Positions 1 to 10,431 are shown, counted from the first letter of the stretch. The stretch: 64,000 nucleotides of DNA from Acidobacteriota bacterium (GCA_038040445.1 JBBPIG010000006.1:217294-281293), one strand, 5' to 3'. Program-made: numbers and translations. Notes: generated from the letters alone by a model not told the origin.

Positions 1-581
1 GTGGTCGGATGCCCCATTGCTCTGATGTTGCCAATGGCGAGCAGTATTCTTAGCTCGGTCGGGCTGAACTTATAAAACGAGAGCTTGAAAGTCCCAATCG
101 TATAAGTCGCAAGATAGACGTCGATCGACAGCATGAAGTAAGTCACCAGCGTTGCGAGCGCGATCGTCCACGACATATAGCCGGATAGCGCCAGTCCGCA
201 GATCACGAACAGAATGCCGAACGCGTCGATGATGTGGTCGACGTAAAAGCCGTATCGCGGTCTCTGTTTGTTGCGGGCGCGGGCTAGCGTTCCGTCGAGA
301 CTGTCGCCAAACCAGTTGAGCGCGAGGCACAGGTTCACAATCAGAAGCGCGGGCGGCCACCACCTCGCGAGTGCGTAGCACACACCTGCAGCCAGCATCG
401 CGGCCAGACCCAGCAGCGTGAGGTGGTCCGACTTGACCCAGCCCGGCATATGACTCGCCAGCCAGCTCAAACAAATGCGCTCGAGCGGCGCGAGCATGCT
501 CGTCTGCTGTCGAACCGCACTCTTGAACTCGGGATTGAGTTGAGGTTCCATTGTAAGATTTTTTTCGGCCGGGCTGTTCAT
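1..581 (-). CDS. CDP-alcohol phosphatidyltransferase family protein (3' end outside window)
   Basis: Membrane enzyme of the family that moves a phospho-alcohol group from a CDP-alcohol during phospholipid synthesis. The family signature D-x2-D-G-x2-A-R-x9-G-x3-D-x3-D is complete (D93, D96, G97, A100, R101, G111, D115, D119 counted from the chosen start), and hydrophobic stretches flank it. The start at 581 is preferred because GAGG lies a few bases upstream; an in-frame ATG at 551 has no ribosome site. The gene begins 3 bp after the zinc-ribbon gene ends, so the two are probably co-transcribed. The frame stays open to base 1, so the C-terminus is missing. The exact alcohol acceptor cannot be told from sequence. 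Confidence 0.88.
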   Translation of the reverse strand, partial: MNSPAEKNLTMEPQLNPEFKSAVRQQTSMLAPLERICLSWLASHMPGWVKSDHLTLLGLAAMLAAGVCYALARWWPPALLIVNLCLALNWFGDSLDGTLARARNKQRPRYGFYVDHIIDAFGILFVICGLALSGYMSWTIALATLVTYFMLSIDVYLATYTIGTFKLSFYKFSPTELRILLAIGNIRAMGHPT

Positions 582-583
582 TC

Positions 584-988
584 TTACCTCGCTAAGTTCT
601 TCACTGCCGCGTAAGCGTCCAGCGGCGAAAGCAAAACTATGATCAACCAGATTGGAATCGAGATGAGCCCGAGGATCATTCGCTTTACGAGACGGCTTTG
701 ATTCTCCGCTGAAGGCCCCGCTAGAGCGCCGGTGACCACAGCACTGACAAGCGGCGCGGAGACTCGGCGATACACATCCGATCGCGCGCCGGTCGCAAGC
801 AGAGAGGTCGCATACGACGTCGCTCCAGAGACAGGCTCGGCAGGCGCTTGTTCAAGCGTTAACGCCGTGCGCTCGTGCTGATGCTCGCCGCACCAACGGC
901 AAAACTTGTCGCGGTCGAGCAGTCCCGAGCCGCACCCGCAGCAAGCCTTGATCGCGACCGTCCTTACTTCTTGTTCCATCTCATCCAT
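584..988 (-). CDS. zinc-ribbon membrane protein, hypothetical
   Basis: A 134-residue protein with an N-terminal zinc-ribbon-like pattern (CCGCG then CRWCG, about 13 residues apart) and a C-terminal hydrophobic segment starting MILGLISIPIWLIIVLL, so probably a membrane-anchored protein with a small cytoplasmic metal-binding domain. The start at 988 has AGGGG about six bases upstream; the open frame runs further up to 1057, but that extension has no ribosome site. It lies directly upstream of the phosphatidyltransferase gene with a 2-bp gap. Function is unknown; zinc-ribbon plus transmembrane architectures are common and not informative alone. Confidence 0.7.
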   Translation of the reverse strand: MDEMEQEVRTVAIKACCGCGSGLLDRDKFCRWCGEHQHERTALTLEQAPAEPVSGATSYATSLLATGARSDVYRRVSAPLVSAVVTGALAGPSAENQSRLVKRMILGLISIPIWLIIVLLSPLDAYAAVKNLAR

Positions 989-1223
989 AACAACCCCTAG
1001 CAGGTCCTGTCCTCGATGGCTCAAGTCCACCCAGTGACAGGGCAACGGGGATGCCACAACAATGAAGTTGGTAAAGGGTTCAAAACGAATGGAGTTTGGC
1101 AGACTTGATTAAGAGCGGTGATAAATCGTGTGCAGTAAAAACCTGACAGATGCAACTTTGCCCGGAGTTCAAGCGCCCGACCTATGATCGTGCAGACCGG
1201 GGCACATTTGGACTGCGGCGGCG

Positions 1224-1431
1224 CCGCTTTGGATGTGCCAAATAAGTAGAGCGGTGCAGAACTCAGTCGTAGTACCGAGAGCCAAAGCGCCGCGAATGAC
1301 ACGTCTTGCAAAGCTCTTTGGTGGTGGACGGCGCACTCCAAAAGTCCGCCGCTTTGGGTGTGACGCATAACTAGAGCGGTGCGGAACTCAGTCTTAGTAA
1401 CAAGAGCCAAAGCACCGCGATGACACGTCTT
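1224..1431. repeat. two direct copies of an 83-84 bp element with inverted ends
   Basis: Bases 1224-1307 and 1349-1431 are similar direct copies. Both begin CCGCTTTGG and end shortly after CCAAAGC(G/A)CCGCG, so each copy has inverted ends, and the interior GAGCGGTGC(A/G)GAACTCAGTC is shared. They fill most of the 467-bp gap between the zinc-ribbon gene (starts 988) and the serine hydrolase (ends 1456). No convincing gene is seen in this gap. The form suggests a small non-coding mobile or palindromic element. Confidence 0.7.
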
Positions 1432-1455
1432 CTTAAGCGTCGCCGTTTGTCCCGC

Positions 1456-2976
<1,521 letters not shown>

Positions 2977-3071
2977 GTAATCCTCTCCAAAGTCGTAATT
3001 CGTTCTCCACAGTCTAACGCTCGCCTCGCGAATTCGTTTTATGGATTATGGTAATATCCTGTATTCACGTT

Positions 3072-3998
3072 ATGAATCTACAATCGTTCGATCTGAACCT
3101 GCTTCTTGCGTTCGAATCGCTGATGATCGAGCGCAACGTGACGCGAGCGGCAAAGCGAATCGGTTTAAGCCAGCCGGCGATGAGCAACGCGCTTTCGCGG
3201 CTGCGGCGAACGTTTGACGATCCGCTGTTGGTGCGAACGCCGGAAGGGATGGCGCCGACCGCGGCCGCTCATTCGTTGATAGTCCCGGTGCGCGCGGCGC
3301 TGGCCCAGCTTCGCGCCGCATTGGAGGAAAGGCCCGCGTTTGATCCTACTGCGTCGAAGCGTACCTTTCATCTCTCGACCAGCGATCACGTCGAGATAGC
3401 GCTCATCGCGCCTCTGGTAACGAAACTTCTTGCGAAGGCCAGCCGCGTCAGCCTGCGGCTCACCCGGCCGCGCGCTATCTTTCAGCCGCCTGCGGTTAAC
3501 GCGTTGGCCGATTCGATCGACCTTGCGATCGGCTTCTTTCCGGATGTGCCGGCTCTCGACGCGAGCATTCATTCCGAAGTGCTGTGGGAGGAGAGAAGCG
3601 TAGCGCTCGCGCGCAAGGCTCATCCGCGCATCAAGGGCAAGCTCACGTTGCGGCAGTTCGCGGCCGAGCATCACGCGGCGGTGTTCTACAAGACTGAAGG
3701 CCAGGGCTTTATCGACACGCTGCTCGAGCAGAGGGGACTTGCGCGGCGCGCGGCGGTGATCGTTGGGCACTTCGCGAGCATTCCGTTTGTTGTAGCCGCA
3801 TCGGATTTGATCGCGACCGTGCCCGAGCGAACAGCCGATCACTTTGCAAAGCAGTTGAAGCTCCAAGTGCTGCCCGTGCCCCTTGCGATCCCGCCGTTTC
3901 GAATGACTATGCTGTGGCACGAACGTATGGAGGCAGACTTAGCTCATGCGTGGTTGCGCGAGTTGATTGTGGAGACTGCGCTGGGAGCGAAGGCTTAA
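3072..3998 (+). CDS. LysR-family transcriptional regulator
   Basis: The N-terminal winged helix-turn-helix is clear (MNLQSFDLNLLLAFESLM, then AAKRIGLSQPAMSNALSRLR), followed by a substrate-binding domain. Length from this start is 308 residues, normal for the family. An in-frame ATG at 3048 would add eight atypical residues; neither start has a strong ribosome site. The gene is divergent from the exported serine hydrolase and probably regulates it, by family habit. The last codons and the following bases contain a partial copy (3981-3994) of the CTGGGAGCG repeat found complete at 4001-4093, so a repeat seems to have formed the end of the gene. Confidence 0.9.
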   Translation: MNLQSFDLNLLLAFESLMIERNVTRAAKRIGLSQPAMSNALSRLRRTFDDPLLVRTPEGMAPTAAAHSLIVPVRAALAQLRAALEERPAFDPTASKRTFHLSTSDHVEIALIAPLVTKLLAKASRVSLRLTRPRAIFQPPAVNALADSIDLAIGFFPDVPALDASIHSEVLWEERSVALARKAHPRIKGKLTLRQFAAEHHAAVFYKTEGQGFIDTLLEQRGLARRAAVIVGHFASIPFVVAASDLIATVPERTADHFAKQLKLQVLPVPLAIPPFRMTMLWHERMEADLAHAWLRELIVETALGAKA

Positions 3999-4000
3999 AC

Positions 4001-4093
4001 CTGGGAGCGGAGGCATCCCTGCCTGCCTTTTCTTCTTCCGGGATTCTGTCGGCAGGCCGCAACGCAGGCAGGCAGGGATGCCTGCGCTCCCAG
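4001..4093. repeat. 27-bp inverted repeat between convergent genes
   Basis: The left arm 4001-4027 (CTGGGAGCGGAGGCATCCCT...) and right arm 4067-4093 are reverse complements at 26 of 27 positions, with a 39-bp spacer. It occupies almost all of the 97 bp between the ends of the convergent LysR and enoyl-CoA hydratase genes, so in RNA it could act as a two-way terminator or 3'-end stabiliser. A related copy is at 4885-4988. Confidence 0.85.
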
Positions 4094-4095
4094 GA

Positions 4096-4866
4096 TCACT
4101 TCTTCTTTAAGCCTTCCAAAACTCCCGCGACTCGCCAGCGGTGCTCGTCGGATGCCACCAATTCCCGAAACGTCTTCCCTATTTCATCGAGAGCTGTGTT
4201 GGTGTCCAGATCGATCAGCTCGCGAGTGAGCCGCTTGGTTTCGAACAGCGCTGCGCGCGGTTTCGACGCCAGCACCGCCGCCATCTCCATTGCCCGCGGC
4301 ATCAGTTCTTCGCGCGGATAGACGTGGTTGACCAGCCCGATGCGAAAGGCTTCATCGGCGGAAATGTTCTGTCCGGTCATCGCCAGCTCTTTCGCCCGCG
4401 CAAGCCCGATCGATTTGTATAGCGGATGAATGATCTGAGTCAGACCTATGTTGATCTCCGCTTGTCCAAAGATCGCTTCCTTCGCGGCGAGCCGAATGTC
4501 ACAGAACGCTGCCAGGTCAAAGCCTCCCGCGATAGCGGGACCGTTCACCGCTGCTATCACCGGCTGCGGCAATGACCACAGAAGCCGAAAGATCCCCGTC
4601 ACCGCTTCCAGGTGCGCCAGCTTCTGATCGGTAGTCCAGCCGAGCAGCAGATCCAGATCCAGCCCGGCGCAGAAGCTGCGGCCAGCGCCCGTGATCACAA
4701 CGACGCCAAGCTCGTTGTCGGCCTCGGCGCCCTTCAACGCGGCCGATAGCCGTTCGACAAGATCCGGATGAAGCGAGTTGCTCTTGTCGGGCCGGTTGAG
4801 CGTGAGCGTCAGCACGGCTCCTTCGCGGTGGCTCAACACAAGCGGTTCCGGGCTAGTGTTTGTCAT
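4096..4866 (-). CDS. enoyl-CoA hydratase/isomerase family protein
   Basis: Crotonase-fold protein of 256 residues. The two oxyanion-hole regions are visible (SFCAGLDLDLL at about 64-74 and AIAGGFDLAAFCDIRLA at about 111-127). The second catalytic glutamate of hydratases matches E137 in FGQAEINIG, while the first position holds Asp (D117), so the reaction may not be classical enoyl-CoA hydration. AGGAGG eight bases before the ATG at 4866 fixes the start; the frame remains open upstream only because it reads through the palindromic repeat at 4885-4988. Likely soluble and acting on an acyl-CoA; substrate not predictable. Confidence 0.88.
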   Translation of the reverse strand: MTNTSPEPLVLSHREGAVLTLTLNRPDKSNSLHPDLVERLSAALKGAEADNELGVVVITGAGRSFCAGLDLDLLLGWTTDQKLAHLEAVTGIFRLLWSLPQPVIAAVNGPAIAGGFDLAAFCDIRLAAKEAIFGQAEINIGLTQIIHPLYKSIGLARAKELAMTGQNISADEAFRIGLVNHVYPREELMPRAMEMAAVLASKPRAALFETKRLTRELIDLDTNTALDEIGKTFRELVASDEHRWRVAGVLEGLKKK

Positions 4867-4884
4867 CGATGCGGCCTCCTGCTC

Positions 4885-4988
4885 CTGGGAGCGCAGGCAT
4901 CCTTGCCTGCTGTCCGCTAAGGAAGATTTTCTTCTTTCAAAGCGTCTCGCGCGCACACCACACAGGCAGGAATCCTGCCAGCTCCCAG
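4885..4988. repeat. inverted repeat, CTGGGAGCG family, second copy
   Basis: Left arm 4885-4910 (CTGGGAGCGCAGGCATCCTT...) and right arm 4963-4988 are imperfect reverse complements around a spacer of about 52 bp. The outer CTGGGAGC and inner GCAGG motifs match the copy at 4001-4093. It lies just upstream of the enoyl-CoA hydratase start, so here it is in a 5' region rather than at a gene end. Confidence 0.8.
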
Positions 4989-5101
4989 AGTAGCTGAATG
5001 ATAAAGGAGGAAGGCACAAGTTGACAGCCCCCCAGGGGCGTCCTAGCATTCCTTAACACGCGACTGAACAAGCTCGATCGCGATAATGGGAGGCTCAAAA
5101 G

Positions 5102-6334
5102 ATGGCAATCGTTCGCGCTTTTAAAGCGCTGCGCCCGCCGGCAGAAACAGCGGCGTTAGTTTCGGCGGTGCCCTACGACGTGGTGAGCACTTACGAGGCT
5201 CGCGAGCTCGCAGCGGGGAATCCGCTTAGTTTTCTGCACGTCTCGCGGCCGGAAATTGACTTGCCGGACGGCATCGACGTTTATTCCGATGCGGTCTATG
5301 GCAAGGCTGCCGAGAACTTCGAAAAGCTGAAGGCCGCGGCGCCGCTGTTCATCGAAGATGCCCCAAGCCTGTACGTCTATCGCCTTCGCATGGGCGAGCA
5401 CACACAAACCGGGATCGCCGCGTGTTGCTCGGTAGACGAGTACGACGCGGATATCGTTCGCAAGCACGAAGGTACCCGCAAGGTGAAGGAAGATGATCGC
5501 ACCCGCCACATGCTGACGCTGGGCGCGCAAACGGGACCGGTGCTCCTGACCTATCGCGGACGGGACGAGATCAACGATCTTGCTATTCGCGCGCAGCAGG
5601 AAGAGCCGCTTTGCGATTTCGTTGCGCCCGACGGCGTCGCTCACACCATCTGGCGAGTCGGCCAGCCCGATACCGGCCGTTTGATCAAAGCCTTTCAAGC
5701 GGTCCCGCTGGTTTACATTGCGGACGGTCACCACCGCGCCGCCAGCGCGAGCCGTGCGCGAACGGAACTCAGGGCAAAGAACGCCGGGCACAGCGGAGTC
5801 GAAGAGTACAACTTCTTTCTCACGGTCTTATTCCCTGCCGATCAGCTTCAGATACTGCCCTACAATCGAGTGGTCAAGGACCTTAGCGGCATGTCAGCAG
5901 ACGGCTTTCTCAAGCTGTTGTCTGAGAAGTTCGATATCAAGGAAACCGCTTCGCCCGCGCCTTCGCAGAAAGGCGAGATATGCATGTACCTCGCGGGCAG
6001 GTGGTACAGTCTGACCTCCAGCCCCGGCACCACCAACCCGATCGACCCGATCTCTTCGCTTGATGTGAGCGTGTTGCAGGAGCGGGTGCTCGAACCGCTG
6101 CTGGGCATCAAAGACGTTAGCACCGATTCGCGCATCGACTTTGCCGGCGGGCTTCGGGGAACTGCGGCTCTCGAGCAGATTGTCGACGATGGACACGCGG
6201 AAGTGGCGTTCTCGCTGTACCCGGGAACAGTTGACGAGTTGATGGCTATCGCCGATCGGAACGAGATCATGCCACCCAAGTCAACATGGTTCGAACCCAA
6301 GCTGCGAGATGGATTGTTGAGCCATTTGATCTGA
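5102..6334 (+). CDS. DUF1015 family protein upstream of serA
   Basis: A 410-residue protein matching the DUF1015 family: N-terminal AVPYDVVSTYEARELAAGNP (about 22-41), a conserved KHEGTRKVKEDDRTRHML (121-138), and Y-I-A-D-G-H-H-R at 205-212. No signal peptide or membrane segment, so cytoplasmic. It is followed after 26 bp by serA on the same strand, and linkage of this family with serine-pathway genes is familiar. The DGHHR motif recalls the nucleotide-binding motif of ParB/sulfiredoxin-like proteins, which include free-serine kinases; a role in serine or phosphoserine metabolism is therefore a reasonable inference but not shown. Confidence 0.85.
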   Translation: MAIVRAFKALRPPAETAALVSAVPYDVVSTYEARELAAGNPLSFLHVSRPEIDLPDGIDVYSDAVYGKAAENFEKLKAAAPLFIEDAPSLYVYRLRMGEHTQTGIAACCSVDEYDADIVRKHEGTRKVKEDDRTRHMLTLGAQTGPVLLTYRGRDEINDLAIRAQQEEPLCDFVAPDGVAHTIWRVGQPDTGRLIKAFQAVPLVYIADGHHRAASASRARTELRAKNAGHSGVEEYNFFLTVLFPADQLQILPYNRVVKDLSGMSADGFLKLLSEKFDIKETASPAPSQKGEICMYLAGRWYSLTSSPGTTNPIDPISSLDVSVLQERVLEPLLGIKDVSTDSRIDFAGGLRGTAALEQIVDDGHAEVAFSLYPGTVDELMAIADRNEIMPPKSTWFEPKLRDGLLSHLI

Positions 6335-6360
6335 AAGTCCTAAGGTCGAAGGGCACAGTC

Positions 6361-7563
6361 ATGAAAATACTCATCGCGGACAAGTTCCCCGAAAGCGGCC
6401 AAACGGATTTGCGCCAGGCCGGCTTCGAGATTGTGTATGACCCCGAACTGAAAGACGATGCCCTCGCCGCCGCGATCAAATCGACCGCCGCCGACATCCT
6501 GGTAGTTCGCGGCACGAAGGTCGGCGGCGAGATGCTCGATGCAGGCCGTTTGAGCCTCGTCGTTCGCGCGGGCGCGGGCTACAACACGATCGATGTCAAG
6601 ACCGCCTCGTCGCGCGGCATCTATGTTACGAACTGCCCCGGTAAGAACTCGGTCGCGGTCGCCGAACTGGCGTTCGGATTGATGCTGGCGCTGGATCGGC
6701 GCATAGCTGACAACGCTCTTGATCTGAGACAAGGCCGCTGGAACAAAAAAGAGTACAGCAAGGCGCGAGGCATCTTTGGCCGAACTCTCGGGCTGATTGG
6801 CTTGGGCAAGATCGGTCAGGAAATGATCCCGCGCGCGAATGCTTTCGGAATGCCGGTTGTCGCGTGGAGCCGTTCGCTGACGCCGGAACGCGCAGAACGA
6901 TTGGGCGTCGATATGAAGCAGTCGCCGCTCGAGGTCGCCTGGGCTGCAGACACTATCAGCGTGCATGTCGCTCTCAACGCCGAAACGCGGAATCTTCTCG
7001 ACCAGAAGTTCTTCAACGCAATGAAGTCCGGCTCGTACTTCATAAACACATCGCGCGCGGAAGTGGTCGATCAGGCAGCGCTCGCGCAAGCAGTTACTGA
7101 ACGCGGTGTTCGCGCCGGGCTCGACGTCTTCGCGGGCGAACCTGCGGGCGGAGTCGGAACGGTCGAAGACGAAATCTTCAAACTCGACGGCGTGATCGGC
7201 ACTCATCACATCGGCGCGTCAACCGATCAAGCCCAACAAGCCATCGCCGAAGAAACCGTGCGTATCATCCGCGAGTACAAAGAAACGGGCCGGGCGCCGA
7301 ACGTTGTGAACCTGGCGAAGAAGACGCCCGCGACGCACTTGCTGGTCGTTCGGCACTACGATCGCGTCGGCGTGCTCGCAAATGTTTTTACTCAACTCAA
7401 GCAGGCGGGCATCAACGTTGAAGAAACCGAGAACATTGTCTTCGACGGAGCGACTGCGGCCATCGCTCGCATTCACCTCGACTCGGCGCCCTCTGAAGTC
7501 GTGCTGGACGCGATCAAGGCTAACTCGCAAGACATAATTGAGTTGAGCTTGCTAAAGCTTTGA
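6361..7563 (+). CDS. serA: D-3-phosphoglycerate dehydrogenase with C-terminal ACT domain
   Basis: Catalyses NAD-dependent oxidation of 3-phosphoglycerate, the first step of serine synthesis. The 400-residue protein shows the Rossmann motif GLGKIG (147-152), the catalytic Arg/Glu/His set (R232 in INTSRAEVVD, E260 in LDVFAGEP, H283 in THHIGAS) and an ACT domain from about 326 (LLVVRHYDRVGVLANVFTQL) that may bind serine. There is no intervening domain between catalytic and ACT parts, i.e. the short form. ATG at 6361 follows the DUF1015 stop by 26 bp; the open frame begins earlier, overlapping that gene, which is unlikely. Other 2-hydroxyacid dehydrogenases are possible but the ACT domain favours SerA. 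Confidence 0.93.
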   Translation: MKILIADKFPESGQTDLRQAGFEIVYDPELKDDALAAAIKSTAADILVVRGTKVGGEMLDAGRLSLVVRAGAGYNTIDVKTASSRGIYVTNCPGKNSVAVAELAFGLMLALDRRIADNALDLRQGRWNKKEYSKARGIFGRTLGLIGLGKIGQEMIPRANAFGMPVVAWSRSLTPERAERLGVDMKQSPLEVAWAADTISVHVALNAETRNLLDQKFFNAMKSGSYFINTSRAEVVDQAALAQAVTERGVRAGLDVFAGEPAGGVGTVEDEIFKLDGVIGTHHIGASTDQAQQAIAEETVRIIREYKETGRAPNVVNLAKKTPATHLLVVRHYDRVGVLANVFTQLKQAGINVEETENIVFDGATAAIARIHLDSAPSEVVLDAIKANSQDIIELSLLKL

Positions 7564-7875
7564 GTCATTTGGTCTTGAGAAAATAGAAACCGAAAGGGAC
7601 CTCAAGACTCTCTTACCCACATACTTCACAAAATACTTAGAGCCGAATCGTGAAAGAGGTGAAAGCACTGACCAAGCCAATGGAATCAAACTGACAGAGG
7701 TAAAGCGCAAGTGGTTCTGCTGATAGCAAAGGAACAGAGATCTTCTTAAGCGCGATCCATCGTTGTCGGCGACCTGAAATTGAGTGATCAAACCGCGCAG
7801 TTCGGTTCCTGTCGAGTTGGTTTCCTCAAGAGTAAAAGGGGAAATTTTTTCGGCTCTTGTTCGGAACGCCTGGAA
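7564..7875. other. intergenic region with weak hairpin
   Basis: No supported gene in this 312-bp gap between convergent genes. GTCTTGAG (7572-7579) and CTCAAGAC (7601-7608) can form an 8-bp stem with a 21-base loop and might end serA transcription. On the plus strand a frame of about 55 codons stays open from 7556 (ending KRKWFC) but lacks any start codon or ribosome site, so it is not called. Confidence 0.4.
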
Positions 7876-8655
7876 TCAGCGGCGAAGCAGTAGAGATAGC
7901 GCCATCAAAACACCAATCACGATCACCGCGCGGCGAACGAATCGGCGGCCAAGCTTTCGCGCAAGGCCCGCACCGCCATAGCCGCCTGCGATCCCTCCGG
8001 CTACCATAACCATCGCGTATGGCCACTCGACTCGCCCTGACACGATGAAGTAAGCGGCTGCGACGACGTTTATGCAGACGGCGAAAAAGTTCTTCAGCCC
8101 GTTCATCCGATGAATGTCCGTCAGCCCCATCAGGCCTAACGCCGCCAGCATCAGAATGCCCATGCCCGCGCCGAAGTATCCTCCGTAGATCGCAACAAAG
8201 AACTGAAAAACCATCGCGGCGATCCACCGCGATCGCGTCGGCGCGCGTTCGGTGGAAGACTCCGGATTGCCGTTCGGAGCCAACCTTCGCCTGATCGGTT
8301 CGCCGGCGGCGAAAAGGATCGTCGCGAACAGGATCAGAAAAGGCACGATCGATGCAAACAGCGGCGAAGGGGTGAGCAGAAGCAAACGCGCGCCGATCAG
8401 TCCTCCGACAATGGAAGGCGCTCCAAGCAAGAGCATCCAGCGGCGGCTGTCGCCAAGCTCGCGGCGAAAGCCGACCATCGCACCAAGCGAACCCGGCCAA
8501 AGCGCGACGGTGCAGGTGACGTTGGCTCGAATCGGGTCGATGCCCATCCACACCAGCGTGGGAAAAGCTACGAGTGTGCCGCCGCCGGCAACTGAGTTCA
8601 TCATTCCGGCAATCAGGCCGGCTAAGAAGACGAGGGATCCTTGCCAGGCGGTCAT
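7876..8655 (-). CDS. TauE/SafE (TSUP) family membrane transporter
   Basis: Protein of 259 residues with about eight hydrophobic helices and the family's N-terminal signature ([17 protein letters not shown], about 10-26, followed by [17 protein letters not shown]). A second, inverted copy of the same pattern ([19 protein letters not shown]) occurs in the middle, as expected for this internally duplicated family. Members export sulfite, sulfoacetate or other small organosulfur anions; the substrate is unknown here. No good ribosome site precedes the ATG. Upstream lies a long heptamer repeat. Confidence 0.9.
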   Translation of the reverse strand: MTAWQGSLVFLAGLIAGMMNSVAGGGTLVAFPTLVWMGIDPIRANVTCTVALWPGSLGAMVGFRRELGDSRRWMLLLGAPSIVGGLIGARLLLLTPSPLFASIVPFLILFATILFAAGEPIRRRLAPNGNPESSTERAPTRSRWIAAMVFQFFVAIYGGYFGAGMGILMLAALGLMGLTDIHRMNGLKNFFAVCINVVAAAYFIVSGRVEWPYAMVMVAGGIAGGYGGAGLARKLGRRFVRRAVIVIGVLMALSLLLRR

Positions 8656-8701
8656 CGTGGCAGACTAGCATGAAACGCTAACCAGACGGCAGCCCGGCAG
8701 G

Positions 8702-8927
8702 CGGCAGAAGAAGGCAGAAGGCAGAAGGCAGTAGGCTGTAGGCAGTAGGCAGAAGGCAGAAGGCAGTAGGCAGAAGACAAGAAAACATCTGGCGGAGATG
8801 GCGACCACCGCCTTTTGCCTTCTGCCTACTGCCTACTGCCTTCTGCCTTCTGCCTTCTGCCTTCTGCCTACTGCCTTCTGCCTACTGCCTACTGCCTTCT
8901 GCCTTCTGCCTACTGCCTACTGCTTGC
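8702..8927. repeat. heptamer inverted-repeat element H1 (GGCAGAA/GGCAGTA units)
   Basis: Left arm 8702-8776 contains about ten 7-bp units (GGCAGAA or GGCAGTA); after a spacer of about 39 bp the right arm 8816-8927 contains 15 exact units of the reverse complement (TGCCTTC or TGCCTAC) and one degenerate unit. It is the largest of the window's heptamer elements. The stop codon of the acetyltransferase gene (8917-8919) lies inside the right arm. Confidence 0.95.
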
Positions 8928-9729
8928 TGAATTTCGTTCGAGTGTAGACGACCCTGAATCCCTGTCGTTCGACGTTGCGTTGCGAGATCGAGCCCGGCGC
9001 CGTAGCGACCATCGCCAGATCGCAGCCTGACTCGGCGGCCACTGCAAGGCGCGCGAGGAGCAAGGCTTTCTGCGCGCCTCGATTGCGGAACTCAGGCAGA
9101 GTGCCCGTGCCGCCAAGAGACGCCACGCCTTGATGAATCGACATCATGCCGCCGCCGGCCGGAACGCCATCGACTTCAGCCAGGAAGAAGAACGCGCCGG
9201 CAGCGTAAAAGCAACTCGTGAAGACGCTCAGGAATTCGGGCGAGATCTCGTCGTTCTCAAAGAAGCTCTTCGCCACCAACAGCGAGTAACTCTCAGCTTC
9301 ACCGGGCGCCGGCCTGCGCACGCGAACTTCGCTTGTTGGGTCCGGCCAGGCGCGTGAGTCGCTATTGGTAAGTTCTCGTGTGAAAACATTCGAGTATTCG
9401 ATCGGACTGTAGCCTCGTTCGTTCAGCAGCTTCAACAAAGAAGGATCGGCCAGCGAACAAGTCTCGATGTTAACAGCCGACCCGTGCGTTTGATAGAACT
9501 CTTCCATCCCGGCCATGTCCGCGTCGGTTACCGGGCCGTTCAAGCCGAGACCAAAGGCTTGCGTCACCGGCGAGTCGATACCGCCAAATGCCGCGTGACC
9601 GCCGCCTACCGGGAGGAACACTTGGCCCTTGAAAGAGTTGAGCCTGGCCCATGAGCGAGCGAACTCGACGCCCGCAAGGGCGTCGGTCACCTCCAGTCGT
9701 CGGGCTAGCTCGATGTCAGCGAATAGCAT
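8917..9729 (-). CDS. GNAT family N-acetyltransferase
   Basis: A cytoplasmic acetyltransferase of about 270 residues. The C-terminal half carries the GNAT fold features: [14 protein letters not shown] strand-helix start, [19 protein letters not shown] beta strands, the acetyl-CoA loop in [19 protein letters not shown] (resembling R/Q-x-x-G-x-G/A) and a final strand with [13 protein letters not shown]. The N-terminal half resembles a degenerate second GNAT domain. The ATG at 9729 is chosen; in-frame alternatives at 9756 (ATG) and 9780 (TTG) also lack ribosome sites. The stop codon TAG is provided by the GCAGTAG repeat unit of element H1. Substrate unknown. Confidence 0.83.
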   Translation of the reverse strand: MLFADIELARRLEVTDALAGVEFARSWARLNSFKGQVFLPVGGGHAAFGGIDSPVTQAFGLGLNGPVTDADMAGMEEFYQTHGSAVNIETCSLADPSLLKLLNERGYSPIEYSNVFTRELTNSDSRAWPDPTSEVRVRRPAPGEAESYSLLVAKSFFENDEISPEFLSVFTSCFYAAGAFFFLAEVDGVPAGGGMMSIHQGVASLGGTGTLPEFRNRGAQKALLLARLAVAAESGCDLAMVATAPGSISQRNVERQGFRVVYTRTKFSKQ

Positions 9730-9933
9730 ATCGTGGATCTTCGAGCACACCGTCATAGTGAAAGTTGAGCCGAGCGACAATGAGCTGATCGGTGTAGTCG
9801 CGAGATTGCGTTGTTAACCGCTGGAAAGCGTCTGTCATTTGCACCGGCCCTGGACCAGTTGAATCAGGCGCAGTATAGCGGGCCAAGCCGGAGATTGCAG
9901 CAGGGCAGGCGCCAGTTCTCACCTGGACGGCGA

Positions 9934-10395
9934 TCACACCTCCTCGCAGTAACCACATAGCGGGGTTGCCGCTTGCTTGCGACTCATTGTCTCTTTCCCA
10001 CAAACCTTGCAATGGGTCCTCAGGTATTCCTTGGCTTCTTCCACCGCTCGACCAGTTAGGTTTGCCGGCCATTCCACGATTACCGCCTCCAAGATTTTTC
10101 TTAGCTGATTCTCTTGCTCGAACAAATCGCGAATGATTGGTTCAGGCCTGATCCCCGCTGCAAGTCTAGCCGTATATTTTCCGGGCAGTTGTGGCGTCAA
10201 AGTGTCACTCGTGGTTTTTTCGACTGAGCGTGAAGCGGCGATCGTGGGGATCTCATCTCGTGCCGGAACAGTAGTCGCGCCGTTACTGCGTAGCGAGCCC
10301 GTGCTTGCCAGCGCTAGTTCCTCAGCAGCACGCCGTCCACAGTGAGGGCAGAACCTGGAACTTGCCGAGATTTCGGCGTGGCAGGGGCATCTCAT
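9934..10395 (-). CDS. zinc-ribbon protein, hypothetical
   Basis: A 153-residue soluble protein with two zinc-binding sites: an N-terminal ribbon (MRCPCHAE then FCPHCGRR) and a C-terminal pair (HCKVCGKE then LCGYCEE). A long, low-complexity linker joins them, with a short helix around ENQLRKILEAVIVEW. It starts 36 bp after the stop of the secreted Ig-like protein on the same strand and could be the last gene of that transcription unit. Function unknown; two ribbons suggest binding of nucleic acid or protein. Confidence 0.7.
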   Translation of the reverse strand: MRCPCHAEISASSRFCPHCGRRAAEELALASTGSLRSNGATTVPARDEIPTIAASRSVEKTTSDTLTPQLPGKYTARLAAGIRPEPIIRDLFEQENQLRKILEAVIVEWPANLTGRAVEEAKEYLRTHCKVCGKETMSRKQAATPLCGYCEEV

Positions 10396-10431
10396 GGCTA
10401 CTTCCTTACTTTACGTTTATTATCGTCGCGC

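Noticed and set aside
1021..1410. 129-codon minus-strand frame upstream of the zinc-ribbon gene
   Set aside because: It reads through the two direct repeat copies, has no homology-like motifs and no ribosome site.
7556..7720. Plus-strand stretch of about 55 codons ending KRKWFC after serA
   Set aside because: No start codon or ribosome site; overlaps the possible serA terminator.
8815..9030. Open frame giving a [18 protein letters not shown] repeated peptide
   Set aside because: It is a translation of heptamer element H1 followed by antisense of the GNAT gene; no ribosome site.
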